Assembly (NCBI GenBank): GCA_014871385.1
Contig: CM026423.1
Span: 25,096,468 to 25,160,467, forward strand
DNA: 64,000 bases
Direction: 5' to 3'
DNA from: Ceratodon purpureus
Lineage: Eukaryota > Streptophyta > Bryopsida > Pseudoditrichales > Ditrichaceae
This document shows, in pieces, positions 24,594 to 35,895 of this stretch. The position numbers and the translations under genes are program-made. Each line of letters starts with the position of its first letter. Position 1 is the first letter of the stretch. A model generated the notes under the pieces. That model was not told the DNA's origin. It saw nothing but the letters and a program-made list of their open reading frames with translations, and searched no databases.

Positions 24594-25040
24594 CTCATCG
24601 GAGTTAAAATGTAGATTAGATTGAGAATCCGTGTTACCCGTCAAAGAGTCATTGAATTCGATAGACGGCTGCGGTGACTCTACTCTTTGACTACAATTAA
24701 AAACTAATTCTTCCGTCATGGCCTCACCTTGATCTCCACTTAAGAGTATCTGCTGTCCCTGTTCCTGATTCTCGACGCCGGTATTCTCTATAAACTCTTC
24801 TTCCTCCTCCACAATAGAGTCTAGAATGAGTTTACGAATGCTACAGAACTTTAAAGCCACAGGCAAACCTGATCCTCTCGTTTTCACTGGAGTACTCACA
24901 TGGTCACGTTGAAATTCTACCTTCTTACGTGACTCTCTCCTCTTCCTCGCTCTTCTATCCGTAAAATCTGTAACACCTCGTTTTCGTCTAGGTTTAGGAG
25001 TGACATAAGTGGAGGGAGATGGCCCTACACTCTGCTTCAT
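24594..25040 (-). CDS. Hypothetical protein, first exon, divergent from the MULE transposase
   Basis: The exon begins MKQSVGPSPSTYVTPKPR and ends with a good donor (GAG/GTTAGT) at 24594, about 149 residues. It is strongly basic early (RRKRG, RRARKRRESRKK, a likely nuclear localisation signal) and acidic later (EEEEEF). No known domain is visible. Downstream candidate exons around 24472-24374 and 24360-24068 do not join cleanly: a TAG at 24374 would need a GT-AG gap of only 18 bases. It is transcribed away from the transposase gene, with 627 bases between the two starts, so it may be an accessory gene of the same element. Confidence 0.4.
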
Positions 25041-25667
25041 GTGTCTCAACAAAGGACTGACTCTCTCACAAAAAGACTTTCTGAAGAACTTCCTGCCCGC
25101 TTAAATACCTATAGGGAACAACTATTTGGATACAACCCTAAGTTCATATAGCATCTTAACAATGTACACATTTTATACACCCTTATATTAAGAGTATCCA
25201 TAACAGTTCTATTCTGAAGTGTAGTTTAAAATATTAACCTTTAAATATATAGTCGAAATTAAAGCACACTATAAATTAGAAGATTAGAATCAAGCACTTG
25301 AAAGCATGCTCCTTTTTATATACATTGTTTGAAATGTAGAATTTAAAAGACGGCTCAATCTAATCTTACCAAACTTCATAATTAATAGAATCTGCGCCAC
25401 GACTGAATATATTAAAGTAGAGTTATAAATATCTTACCTGAAATACTACGGCCAGCAAAAAGTTACATTCCAATTAGTTAGCGCCGTCCCTCTTAAATCA
25501 TACATTCGTTACGTAACAGAATGAATCATTCTTCACCTTTTCACATGGACATTCCGACCTGAATATAATGATCAACAGCGACGCATCATTCCTCTCACTT
25601 CGCTCTCGCAATATTGCTTCGCCAGGACAGTCACACTTCTCTCTTCCTGCCTGACTTACCTGCGAAC
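25041..25667. promoter_or_regulatory. Intergenic region between two divergent genes
   Basis: This 627-base AT-rich gap separates the minus-strand ORF at 25040 from the MULE transposase start at 25668. It should contain both promoters. I see no clear TATA box pair and no long inverted repeat; GAATGAATCATTC near 25521 is a short palindrome. Confidence 0.4.
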
Positions 25668-28600
25668 ATGGGGATGGTCTGTCTGTACGCCCAAGGCATG
25701 GGCATCCCTCTTAGGTTTCGCGTAGATGACGATGGTCTAGCTACAGTTTCCTCTCTTCGCCTGAGTCTCAGATTCCATTTCCGTGAGGATTCCATCAGTA
25801 TAGAGGAGGAGATCTTTGATGACGTTACTGCCGAGGTTACCCACACCCTCGGGCAACCTTCAGTGAGAGATGAGAACAACATGTTGCAGTGGAGACTCCT
25901 CCCTGGATCCTACAGAGTCTATGGTCTTACTGATTCTCTGATGGCTGCATCCACTGAGATCCTCACCCCCCGTCGCTCTTCTACTTGCACAATTCAGACT
26001 CCCTTACCTCGTGATGTCAAGGTCAAAGTCGAGCCTGGTACCGAGACTTCAGATGTAGAGAAACCTCCTCCGACCGTCATATCTCTGTCCTCTGATGACG
26101 AAGTCAGTCCCGTCAAGTTGGTGCCTAAGGTCCATGCAGATGCTCCTCCTTCCAATGTATCTCCTCCATTGTCCCAGGTCACAGTTAGCATTGTTCCGCT
26201 CCTTCAAGAGATTGCTAAGACGCGTGGGTCCAAAAACATTTTGAAGAAGATAGACTATTCCACTATTAGACACGAGAGAGTAGAGTACTTGCCTGCGAAG
26301 TTTGATGGTCCGGTTCTTTTTGAGTTGCCCCCAGCTGCTGCAGGATCCTCTAAGCTCGCCGCCAAGTCAATGCAGGGAATGGACAAACGATACGACGGAC
26401 ACTTGTGGACCAAGACCATCACAACAAACATCAAAAACGACTTCGGACTCTCTTTTCGAAGTTCCACCTGCGTCGGATGGCTGCGGTGCACGAACGAGGA
26501 GTGTGACTTCCTGAAGCGTGTTCCCAAGATCTTCGAGGTTAACGAGACTGAGTTCGAAGGCTGTACCCTGCAAGCTTTTCTCATGGATCAGCCTCCTCCA
26601 TCTGACTCCACGCTAGTGTGCAAGGTATGTAAAGAACCTCCATCATGTGTAGCTACATGCGAGGCTAAGATTTATTACGTTGTGGGCAAACCGAATCAGA
26701 CTAGAGCGTGTATTCACATAGGAACACATGATCATCCAGTGAAAGTTGGAGACTACAGAGACTCTAAAGCAGAGATTAGTAGCTTAATAGAAGAGCAGGT
26801 AGAGATGAACAACAAAGCAACGAAGAGCGCCGTTGTCTTGGAGGCGAGCAAACTCCTCATCGGCAGCTACCTTCTACAGCCCGAGGATGCACCACCGAGG
26901 AAGCTGACGATGGAGGAGCTGGTTCCTGTTCTGGATCGATGCAAAGATATGGCGTCGCCGAACATCCGCAACAAAGTCGCCACCTTCAAAAGATTCAAAA
27001 GGTACGGAATCATGGACGGTATCACCAAGCTCCGTGGTAACAGTCTCTGGGCGTATGTCCAGGAGAATAGGTTTCCTGGTCAGGGATCGATGCGTGACAA
27101 AGTCTTCCTCTTCAAGATGTCGGAGGTTGGGCCGGGAAGTGGTGTCGACTTGGTCAGCCGAATGCAAGCGGGTGGCGACTTGGAGAACGCATGGATCATG
27201 TTCGACCATGTAAAACGCGTCAAAGACTGGTCGACGATGGCGTGCCATGTGTACGACGCCACGTACTGCCGCGTGATGACAATCGCCACTTGCGACATGC
27301 AGTCTGAGGACACGGACGCCCAGCTCGTCTTCTGGAAAAACCTGAACCTGGTCATGGAGATCAATGGCGTTGCAGCGCCGAACTTCAAGGGGTTCATGGC
27401 GGATAACGCACAGGCGAATTGGAATGCAGTGCGAATCCTTTACGGCAATGGCAACAAAGAGGACCCAATGGAGGACCGGGAGAGGTCGTGCTTGTTCCAC
27501 TGGACTCAGAACATGGTGGCGTATACGCAGAAGCACTTCCCCGAAGAACTCTGGGAACAGCACAAGAAGATGTGCACTCAGTACAAGAATGCGACCAGCA
27601 TGGCAGAGGCGGAAACTCTGTACCACGCGCTGCGAGCATGGTGGGCATCCACCGGGGTCGTTGGCGAGAGCGGGCTCATCAAACTCGATCAGTGGCTGTC
27701 ATTCTGGCACCACCGCTTCCGCCAGTGGGGGGGATTCATGACCGAGGTATTATCTCTGAACTCTATTTTGATGTTTTTCATACTGGTTTCCTAGCCCTAA
27801 CCTACAAAACTCTAATCCGTGAATCTAATGGCACCTACTGTCAAAATTGCAGAAATTCACGGAAGAAGAACTCACAGAGATGCCCACCTGTAACCTCGCC
27901 GAAACAGTTCACAACAAGTGGCTCCAGGCTTCTGGAAACAACGGGAACGACCTGTACGTTGCTACCGTGGACGATTTCGTTCGGGCTTTTCTTCAAGTTG
28001 TTAACTACTACCAATTCCTCAAAGGTGACGTCGGCGGAACAGGACCGTCCAAGAAGGAACTCAGACTCCGGATGGCTGAACGAAACGCCAAGAAATGGGG
28101 AAATCCTACACTGCTCGATAAGCCCATGCTCGATATGCCAGGCGCGGATGAGTTCTGCACTCGTCAGCCTGTCATGCCAGGAGCGGAAGTCTTCGGTTCA
28201 CAGAAGCGAAAAGCCGACGTCCCCATCGGAGCTGACGAGGAGTCTCATCGCCCGGACAAGACAAACTTCTCACGCCCAAGAGGCCCAAGACGTGCCGTCA
28301 CGGCTCGCCCTATGCAGATGCCCGTCATTGTGGAAGACGACTCCGAACACGACACCGAGGTACAATGTACGCAACCTCCTGCCCAGGAAGTTGATTCCCC
28401 TTTACCTTCACCTGTGAACAAGGGCGGCATTCGCCATGTCAACGCGGTTGAAGAAACCAAGGTGGACGTGAAGGAGTGGCACATTTCGAGACTTCACAAA
28501 CTTTCTGCGAAGTGCTGCTGGGCCCAGAGAGCTGAAACGAAGAAGAAGTGCACTGAGAGAATCGTGAGGGGGCCCCTTTGCACAGCTGCACCGACCTACA

Positions 28601-29346
28601 CTGGGCTGTGGACTAACTATCGCAGGAACACTGTTGAGAAGACAGAGTTCTTCTTCTGCTCCGACGATATTGAGCGCTGCGTGAAAGGCTCTAAGCGCAA
28701 GTGGGTAGCGCACTACTCAAAGGACCAGGAATTCCCCTCCATTCCAGAGGTCTGGCCAGTGAAACTAGGTACTAATCTAAAACTGACTGAGATTCTTGCC
28801 CTCGAAGCAGCAGGCTTTCAACTTCCGCCTAAAAAGCCGGTCTCCCCAAGACGCCTCTTCTCCTCTGCCCCGCCCCCTGCGAATCTCAACTCGGTGCCAG
28901 TCCCTGCAGACGCTGACCGCTACCCAGGCAAGAGAGACGGCAAGATGGTGAAGCGCACTGCCACTCGTCCCAATCCGGCGCAGCGACTCTCCATGGGCTC
29001 CTCCGAGTCTCTCAAAGCGCGCCTCCGTTCCGTCACCATGATACCTGAGCCGGGCCACGGTTGCATCATTGGGCTGGATTCGGGCGTCGCTCCTCACATC
29101 ACACGTTACCAGATTACCATCAGTTCTTACCCTGGTTGCACTTGCCCAGCATTCAAGAAGACGATGACTACGTTCAAAGGTAGGACTCAGTTCACGTATT
29201 GTAAGCACCTTTACTACATACTCTTGAAGGTCTGCAACCGTGATCCCGAAGCGGAGCTTTTCATCCATGCGCCTACCTTTAGCTTCAACGAGGTCAAGCT
29301 TCTCCTAGACAGTGGAATCTTGCGTCACCCCTTGGCGAAGAAGTAG
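25668..29346 (+). CDS. MULE (Mutator-like) transposase with C-terminal SWIM zinc finger
   Basis: Two exons, 25668-27746 and 27853-29346, joined in phase 0 by a GT-AG intron of 106 bases; about 1190 residues. The N-terminal 200 residues are unlike the family core and carry acidic SLSSDDE and VKVEPGT, the latter a SUMO-site-like sequence. A zinc-binding-like region (CVGWLRCTNEECDF; CKVCKEPPSC; then HIGTHDHP) precedes the MULE core, where HVYDATYC and FMADNAQANW carry the likely first two catalytic aspartates and CLFHWTQNM is the usual C/H motif. The last 90 residues hold a SWIM finger (CTCPAFKK, then YCKHLYYIL). No stop or frame break is seen, so it may be active. I chose the first ATG (MGMVCLYAQG). 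Terminal inverted repeats were not found. Confidence 0.9.
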
Positions 29347-29600
29347 GTAGCCCTCCTACTTTAGAACTGCCATTTCCACAATGGCCATTTGTCACGTAGT
29401 GAATGATTTTAGTAATATACCATGTACTAAGTCAGCTATTCAGAAGCTGTATTGACTTTTTCATTATATTAAAGGCTTTGTCGTTCACATTGATTGCATT
29501 CTATTTCAATACATTCTATCTTGAAGAAGTGCACTATATACTTCGTATCCTCTGACATGTACCCTTTATTACAGCAAACATATACTTGTTATTAGATGTC
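29347..29600. other. 3' flank of the MULE gene
   Basis: Short AT-rich gap between the convergent ends of the transposase gene and the minus-strand ORF at 29601-30053. I see nothing else in it. Confidence 0.5.
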
Positions 29601-30053
29601 CTAATCTTCGAACCTAACACGTTTAGGGTTGCCCACTACACTATCAGCAGGATTGCGAACCTCTGACTGTACTACAGGACAAACTACATTCGCATTCACT
29701 TTCGTTCCCACACTTGGAGCGTGTCCTTGGTATGATCGTTTCAGCAATGGCCCACCTCCCCGCCTCCGATTCACTGATTCCCTGGAATAGGTTCCCCTTG
29801 GGATCTTTCCAACCTTGGAGTATGCATGAGGTTGCAAAGGCACATCTGCGTCCTCCTCCAGCACTCTGATATCATCCGAATTTTCTGAACGTGGAGGGTC
29901 AGCTCTAACATCCGGTTGCACGTCAACATCCGTTGTTAAAGGACGCCCTTGGCTGCTGGCCATCACCTCTTCTTCGTCCTCCACCTCAACATATGGTTGA
30001 AATGGACAAACATCGTCAGCAAGTGAAACAACAATATCTCTGACGTCTTCCAT
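29601..30053 (-). CDS. Hypothetical protein, 150 residues
   Basis: Single ORF beginning MEDVRDIVVSLADDVCPF. The first half is acidic (VEVEDEEEVM), the second half basic and glycine/arginine-rich (SVNRRRGGG), ending PKRVRFED. No known domain is recognised. It ends head to head with the MULE transposase, with about 250 bases between the stops, and may be an accessory ORF of the same element. The composition looks disordered; the reading frame is unbroken. Confidence 0.4.
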   Translation of the reverse strand: MEDVRDIVVSLADDVCPFQPYVEVEDEEEVMASSQGRPLTTDVDVQPDVRADPPRSENSDDIRVLEEDADVPLQPHAYSKVGKIPRGTYSRESVNRRRGGGPLLKRSYQGHAPSVGTKVNANVVCPVVQSEVRNPADSVVGNPKRVRFED

Positions 30054-30239
30054 AACTGCTGTCCCGCAGTACGGAAAAGAGCTTCACAAAACACCAACAG
30101 AAAAGAGGAAGAGACATTCCATAATCCTAACTTAAATATCCGTGAAGGAGATGCTTGGCGCCCTTGAAAATCGGATATTCATTCATTTGGAAGTTGCATC
30201 TTCCTCAACTGAATGAAAAAGGATGAGGGTTGAGCAGAA

Positions 30240-30640
30240 GTCATTTAGCTTTTAAAATTAAAAAATAATAAAAAAAATTAAAAAAAAATTATAAAAGCAA
30301 AAAGGAAAAAAAGCAAAAATAAATATTAAGGTTGAAAATAATATGAAGGCGACTAAGAAAATGAAAGAGAAAATAAAATGAAAGACAAAATAAAATGAAA
30401 GAGAAAATAAAATGAAAAGGAAAATAAAATGAAAGAGAAATTATAATGAAGGAGACAAGAAAATGAAAGAGAGAATAAAATGAAAGAGAAAATAAAATGA
30501 AAGATAAAAAAAAATGAAAGAGAGAATAAAATGAAAGAAAATAAAAGGAACTAGAAAATAAAATGAAAGAAAAAATAAAATGAAAGAGAGAATAAAATGA
30601 AAGAGAAAAGAAAATGAAAGAGAATTAAAGGAAAGGAAAG
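30240..30640. repeat. AT-rich minisatellite of AAAATGAAAGAGA-type units
   Basis: After a run of A/T homopolymers (30250-30340) there are about fifteen irregular copies of a 16-18-base unit of the form AAAATAAAATGAAAGAG. Copies differ by single bases and small length changes. No coding potential. Confidence 0.8.
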
Positions 30641-30940
30641 ATAGATAGAGTGATGGAAGTTAATATGAAGAATAAAAGAAATAAACCATGTAGACCATGG
30701 CGGATGATTTCTAACAATGTTAAGAAATTGTTACGATATTAAATGTTACTTTATCCCTCTTAAGAGCTTTAATACCAATACATTTTATGCGGTAATTTGC
30801 ATATAAATTTGAGGAGATAAAGGGAATTAATGTATGCCTAAACTAGTTAGAAGGAGCTGGAGCATAGTAATTGGTGCACGTTAAAAAATTAATCATCAAA
30901 AAAAAAAGAAAACGAACTACAAATTCAATGAAAACACTGT

Positions 30941-31143
30941 AATTATTCCACGGTTATAGGGTCAATAAAATTACTAAAATTAGTATTTTTCTAAAAATAT
31001 ACTGAGAATATTCGAATCTTCTAATTTTATATTTTATTTTTAGTAAAAAAAGTGCTATTTTTAGGTTCTGTCCCCCACTCTGTGCTCTCCGCTCTCCAAA
31101 TCTGCGCTCACCGCTCTCCGCTCTACGCTCTCCGCTCACGTAC
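30941..31143 (-). repeat. Terminal-repeat-like block, inverted relative to 3899-4013
   Basis: Read in reverse complement, this block gives GTACGTGAGCGGAGAGCG and further AGAGCGG subrepeats, an AT-rich spacer, then GACCCTATAACCGTGGAA, the same order as 3899-4013. The spacers differ in length and sequence. Directly right of it come GCCGAGTGTG, GTCTAATAGAC and the start of the 1011-codon ORF, so it looks like the left end of the element that carries that ORF. Confidence 0.65.
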
Positions 31144-31191
31144 AAGCTACGTCCGCCGAGTGTGTAGTCTAATAGACAGAAAGAAGGAACA

Positions 31192-34100
31192 ATGGTAAAC
31201 GAAGGTCAAGTTGACAGAGAAGCCAGAGGAACTGATCAAGGGAGGCCCCAACCCGAAGTTGCAGGATTGGTCAAATTGACAAGACCAATTGCTCGGCCCA
31301 AAGTGAAGGCGATGAAGAACAAGAAGTCAAAGAAGACTGTGCTTGCGGATGCAATGCAACAGGACCTGTCAAGTGGACCAAGACGTCAAATTGAACACTT
31401 GGAGTTGAAGAAGATTGACCGGGAGGCATGGCCGCAGTTTGAAGCCAACCGGGAAAACTTTGTGAAGGCAGGACTTTGGGACTTCGTGATGGTTGTCTTC
31501 GAGGATCAGGATGATGGGAGGATCAATCAATTTCTGACTTCTTCGGAGTATGGATCCAGAGGGATGGCCGTGGTGGATGGAAGAAGCGTACAGTTCAACT
31601 CGACAGCCATCTCCAAGATGCTGAAATTGCATCAAGGAGACAACTTGTTGATGGAAGAAGTGGGCGGTATTTCAGAGGACGATTTGACCAACGTCTTTGA
31701 CAGAGCTGCCAAGACGCAGAGTGGCTACAAATTGGTGAATGCGAAAGAGACGTGGAAGGAGTGGCTACTTTTCTTCAATCAGAGAATCATGCTGGCGGAG
31801 AAGGGGCCGCTGATCATGTCGAAGGAAGGAGTAGCAGCCGCGATTTACGGGTGGAATGGTGTCAAATTGAGTTGGGGAAACATTCTATTTGACAACATCA
31901 AGGTGGAGATTAGCAAGAAGCATACCAGATATCCCATCACACTCTACAGTGCGATTTATCTCTCGGAGTTGACTAAGCCGACAAACCCGGGAGATGCAGG
32001 AGTGTCAACTGGACCAGCAAGAGCTCTCCCGAACCTGCTCAACTTGACAAGGGAACCAGAGCCCAGAGCTTCGACTCCATCATCCTCGAGAGCCAACAAA
32101 GTAAAGAAGAGGAGGGTGGATGACTCCTTACCTCAATGTCTATTTGAACTGAACCCGAGGTTGGGAAGAGGAGCAAGATCAGCCAATCAAGTAGACAATC
32201 GTGAACCTGCAAGGCAACCAGCGTTGCAGCTCACGCAGGCTGAGGTGGCTGCACAGCTCAAGGACGCATTGGTGAGAGAAACACAGCTACGGATGAAAAT
32301 CAAGGAATTGGAGCGTACGGTGTTCAACTTGACCACTGAGAACAACCTAGCTGTGGAAGATATACGGAGGCTCAATACACAGTTGGCTAACTTAGCGGAA
32401 TTGAATGAGGAATTGACCAAGCCTACCGTTGCAGACATTGAGATCGACACTGGGAAGTCGTTCCAAGAGTTGTATAACGATGAGAAGCAGCACCGCATCG
32501 AACTTCAACGTCAATTTGACCAATTGAATGATGCCAAGATCGCCATTTCCAAGCTCTGCACCGAGGAGAGGAATGAGAAGAATAAGCTCAAGGCAGAATT
32601 GGAAAGCTTGAAGAAAAATCCGATGGTGAAGGTTGTCAACCCCTCGGATTATGCGACTCTGAAGACCAATAACGAATTGTACCACCGTACTATCGAGATT
32701 GGTAAGAAGCAGTTGCAGGAGGCCCGGATGGAGAACAGGGCATTGAGAGGAGAACTTTGGAAGGTCGACTTGACATCACCACCAAGTTATTCCCTTTTCC
32801 ATGCATACGAGTTGCAAAGGGATAACTGGTTGGCTATGGTGGGGAAAGACAGGGGATGTCTATTGGACAGTGGTGACTTTGATGCAGTGTGGGCAGCGTC
32901 TAGTAGACACGCTAATCAGCAGAATCTCATCTGTGAGATGATCGCAAGAGGCGATGTCCAGTTGACCGACCAGAAGAAGCTGTTGCTCCCCATAGGTCAC
33001 TTGGGAGCTCAAGTGGTGTTGTATTATACAACACTGGAGGAGCAGCTCCAGAAGAAACGTCAACTTGACATGTCGATGGAGAGCCAAAGACTGGTGAAGG
33101 TGACCGATTCGAGTAGACAAGTGGTGGATATTGCGGAGAAGATGCCAAGTGAGGAACTCAAGGAGTGGACAGCAACTTTGGAGGGGCTGCTCAAGGAGTT
33201 CGATGACCGTGATAACATCCTTGTCAAGTTGTCATGTGTGCTGGAGAGGGAGACTTATGCTCAAAGGGGCGAGTTGACCACAGCACACTATGTCTACAGG
33301 ATGCACAAGGTCAGGCAGCAGATCATGGACACTTTGAGGGAGTTGAAGAAGGATCACCTTTTTATCACCAGCCATGATCTTCAAGTCGAGTTGACCTTGC
33401 CTCCACCCACATACAAGGCACCGGGGTGGCTGTCTATTCGAACACCGGTTACAGGATCCCCCTTAACAGTCAAGTACTTAGGGAATTATGCAAGTCTATT
33501 TGACAATGAAGCGGTTTTTCCGCTACCCACGTGGACTGCGATTGAGTGGCTGCTGGAGGATTACGGACTGTCTCGAAGGGAGGAGCGGTCATGGGATTTG
33601 ATCTACAAGGAGATAGTAAATGTCAATTGGACCGATGCGGCTCCTGAGGCTGTGAGGACAAATGGACATTTCTGCGACTGTAGAAGAAGATTCAAGTGGG
33701 CTCCAGACAGTCTAATTGACTCGGTGGAGTATAATTGGCCTCTAATCCCTGGTCAATTTGACACGGCATGGAATTGTGCCACGGCCTATGAAGGCTTCTG
33801 GCAGATTCACCACACACACACCGACCCTGTGTGTTTCCGAGCAGCAATCTTCTCCAAGTTTTTGGCTCGGATTTGCAGGGATTTCAAGGTGGTGGTGAAT
33901 GTGAACCGCTACGATGAGAGGAGGCCGGAGTTTTTGATCAATCTCAAGCTCCGTTATCACTCAAGTCGTTGGGGGAGGATGCTGGAAGTCATGGCCATGA
34001 CTCATTTTCTTTACGGGTCTAATGGATGCTTCATCAACAAATTCAGGGGAACTCGGAAGATAGCCATTGACAACTGGCTAACCTTCCAGCATTCCAATAA

Positions 34101-34227
34101 CACTGAATTACTTCGGAAGGATGATGAAGTAAGGAGGGAAGTGTCTAAGCTCATGGCACAGCGGATCCAGAAGGAGAGCCATTACGGTGACCAGCACCGT
34201 AATCACCACCGACGTCACCATGTCTAG
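31192..34227 (+). CDS. Large orphan ORF, 1011 residues, mobile-element associated
   Basis: Single uninterrupted ORF starting MVNEGQVDREARGTDQ. I do not recognise its family. Residues 80-270 read like a folded domain (ENFVKAGLWDFVMVVFED; MAVVDGRSVQFN; WNGVKLSWGNILFD), vaguely like the ORF1 or Gag-like domains of plant retroelements. Residues 345-530 form a long coiled coil (QLRMKIKELERTVFNL and onward). The C-terminal 250 residues have conserved-looking W and C residues (FCDCRRRFKWAPDS), and the end is histidine-rich. No reverse transcriptase, zinc knuckle or DDE signature is seen. The coding sequence contains at least ten copies of the GTC-WANTN-GAC motif in different frames (for example 31205, 31270, 31368, 32004, 32510, 33059, 33710, 33752). 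It could be a DNA-binding or capsid-like protein. Confidence 0.75.
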   Translation: MVNEGQVDREARGTDQGRPQPEVAGLVKLTRPIARPKVKAMKNKKSKKTVLADAMQQDLSSGPRRQIEHLELKKIDREAWPQFEANRENFVKAGLWDFVMVVFEDQDDGRINQFLTSSEYGSRGMAVVDGRSVQFNSTAISKMLKLHQGDNLLMEEVGGISEDDLTNVFDRAAKTQSGYKLVNAKETWKEWLLFFNQRIMLAEKGPLIMSKEGVAAAIYGWNGVKLSWGNILFDNIKVEISKKHTRYPITLYSAIYLSELTKPTNPGDAGVSTGPARALPNLLNLTREPEPRASTPSSSRANKVKKRRVDDSLPQCLFELNPRLGRGARSANQVDNREPARQPALQLTQAEVAAQLKDALVRETQLRMKIKELERTVFNLTTENNLAVEDIRRLNTQLANLAELNEELTKPTVADIEIDTGKSFQELYNDEKQHRIELQRQFDQLNDAKIAISKLCTEERNEKNKLKAELESLKKNPMVKVVNPSDYATLKTNNELYHRTIEIGKKQLQEARMENRALRGELWKVDLTSPPSYSLFHAYELQRDNWLAMVGKDRGCLLDSGDFDAVWAASSRHANQQNLICEMIARGDVQLTDQKKLLLPIGHLGAQVVLYYTTLEEQLQKKRQLDMSMESQRLVKVTDSSRQVVDIAEKMPSEELKEWTATLEGLLKEFDDRDNILVKLSCVLERETYAQRGELTTAHYVYRMHKVRQQIMDTLRELKKDHLFITSHDLQVELTLPPPTYKAPGWLSIRTPVTGSPLTVKYLGNYASLFDNEAVFPLPTWTAIEWLLEDYGLSRREERSWDLIYKEIVNVNWTDAAPEAVRTNGHFCDCRRRFKWAPDSLIDSVEYNWPLIPGQFDTAWNCATAYEGFWQIHHTHTDPVCFRAAIFSKFLARICRDFKVVVNVNRYDERRPEFLINLKLRYHSSRWGRMLEVMAMTHFLYGSNGCFINKFRGTRKIAIDNWLTFQHSNNTELLRKDDEVRREVSKLMAQRIQKESHYGDQHRNHHRRHHV

Positions 34228-35895
34228 TAGACAGTAACTGCAGGGTGTGTGCAAGTCAATCTTTGTATATAATTTTTGAGTCTAGTTGACATAGTGTCTA
34301 GTAGACAATGCTGTAAATGTGGAACTTGTCGGGAGTCAAGTAGACAAAGAGGGGGGCTATGTGAGCTGACTTATTTTGAGAAAAGTCCCTTTTCAGTAAA
34401 AACAGTGTAAATAGGACCAAGTTACCATGTCAATTTGAAATCCATGTAGATAGTGGCTGTAGAAATCTGGTTGAGAGTCAAATGGACAATAGTGTAGAAT
34501 TCAGGGGACATGGCCCTACCTAGAGACACGACTTGTCAAATTGACTCTACGTACAGGCACACCCTTTAGAAATTAAGGCATAACTAGGAATTAAGGAAGA
34601 AGAAAGAATTACTTCACCACACCACACAACACTGTGTGAGTGATAGTCACATTATGTAAAAAATATAAAAATAGAATTCCATTGTCTAATTGATTGTCAA
34701 CTTGACTCTGAGTAGCTCACTGTATAATTGAATCACAATGCTCTTTGTCAATTTGAAATATAGCTTCGATGCACAGTGTATTAATCTGCAGAACTGTAGA
34801 ATCAGAATGGAGAACTGGAGCAAACTGATTACTGTCTAATTGATTTGCGAAGCTTACTGTCAAATTGAAACTGCAGATCTGCTGAACAGTGAATTTATAT
34901 GTAGTCCATGGGAGATAGAATGAATAGTTTGATCAAAGGGCTACTGTCTAATTGACAATTGAATTCAGATTGCTTGTTGCATAATGTCTAGTTAACACTG
35001 GTCAAATGGACAAGATGGTGGTTCGGTATGCATCCATGGGCATGCATACATTGTCAACTTGACTTGCATGGACCATGTCTAATTGACTCAGTGGAGAGTT
35101 GGTGAGAGTTACAGTGAATGTGGTGACTCACACTGGATACTGTCTTATTGAAATCGATACTGTCTATTTGAAATCGAAGATGCTGATGGAGCAGAGTGAA
35201 CAGTGGGTGAGATTGTCTATTTGAACTCAGAACGAAGGAAGAGTTACTGAGTGAATAGAAAATAGAAATTATGGAAAATAAACACAACAGTTTGTCCAAT
35301 TGACATTGCATTGTTGTGAATGGGAATTATGGAGAATGAGAGTTCCATGTGAGTACTGGAACAGTGAAGTGAGTATTACTTGATAGTCTTTTAAATTAGA
35401 TTGGCCATCTGAAATGGAAGACTGAGAATGACTTAGAATTTATGGAAGCCAGATTGAGTACATTGATGGATAAAAGTGACATTAATTATTAAGGAGTGGT
35501 CAGCCTTAGTGATTATTAGTTCTCATTATAATAAAACTTGAATGTATTCAACTGAGCAATAGTACAGTCATTGTAATTGAGTAATACAATTGAGAAGTAT
35601 AGTTGTGATGAATGGTAGAGTTGGAGTATGATTGAATGTGAATGAGTAGACAGTGATTACATGTCTATTTGAAATGCGCTGGATGGGAGGAAAAAGATGA
35701 AGACAAGCAAGGAGTTGCTTGAGATGAGTTAATCTTTCATAACATATCCCAAAGCATCATTCATAGGCATAAATAGGTTGAACACTAGATTCTAACCTAG
35801 TAATGAATGAACTTGCACATGCATAATAAATGCATTGTCTAATTGAACTTGAAAGGGAGTGATGGCAATAAACCGAGAGATGGTACTTGTCAAAT
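34222..35895. repeat. Non-coding region dense in GTC-WANTN-GAC motifs
   Basis: Starting at the stop codon of the large ORF (GTCTAGTAGAC at 34222), about 30 copies or near-copies follow in 1.7 kb, such as those near 34283, 34303, 34335, 34533, 34946, 35053, 35077, 35836 and 35886. Variants cover GTCAA or GTCTA on the left and TTGAC, TAGAC, TGGAC or TTGAA on the right. Spacing is irregular and both orientations occur. No gene is seen. The motifs stop before the RING-type gene at 36105. Confidence 0.85.
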
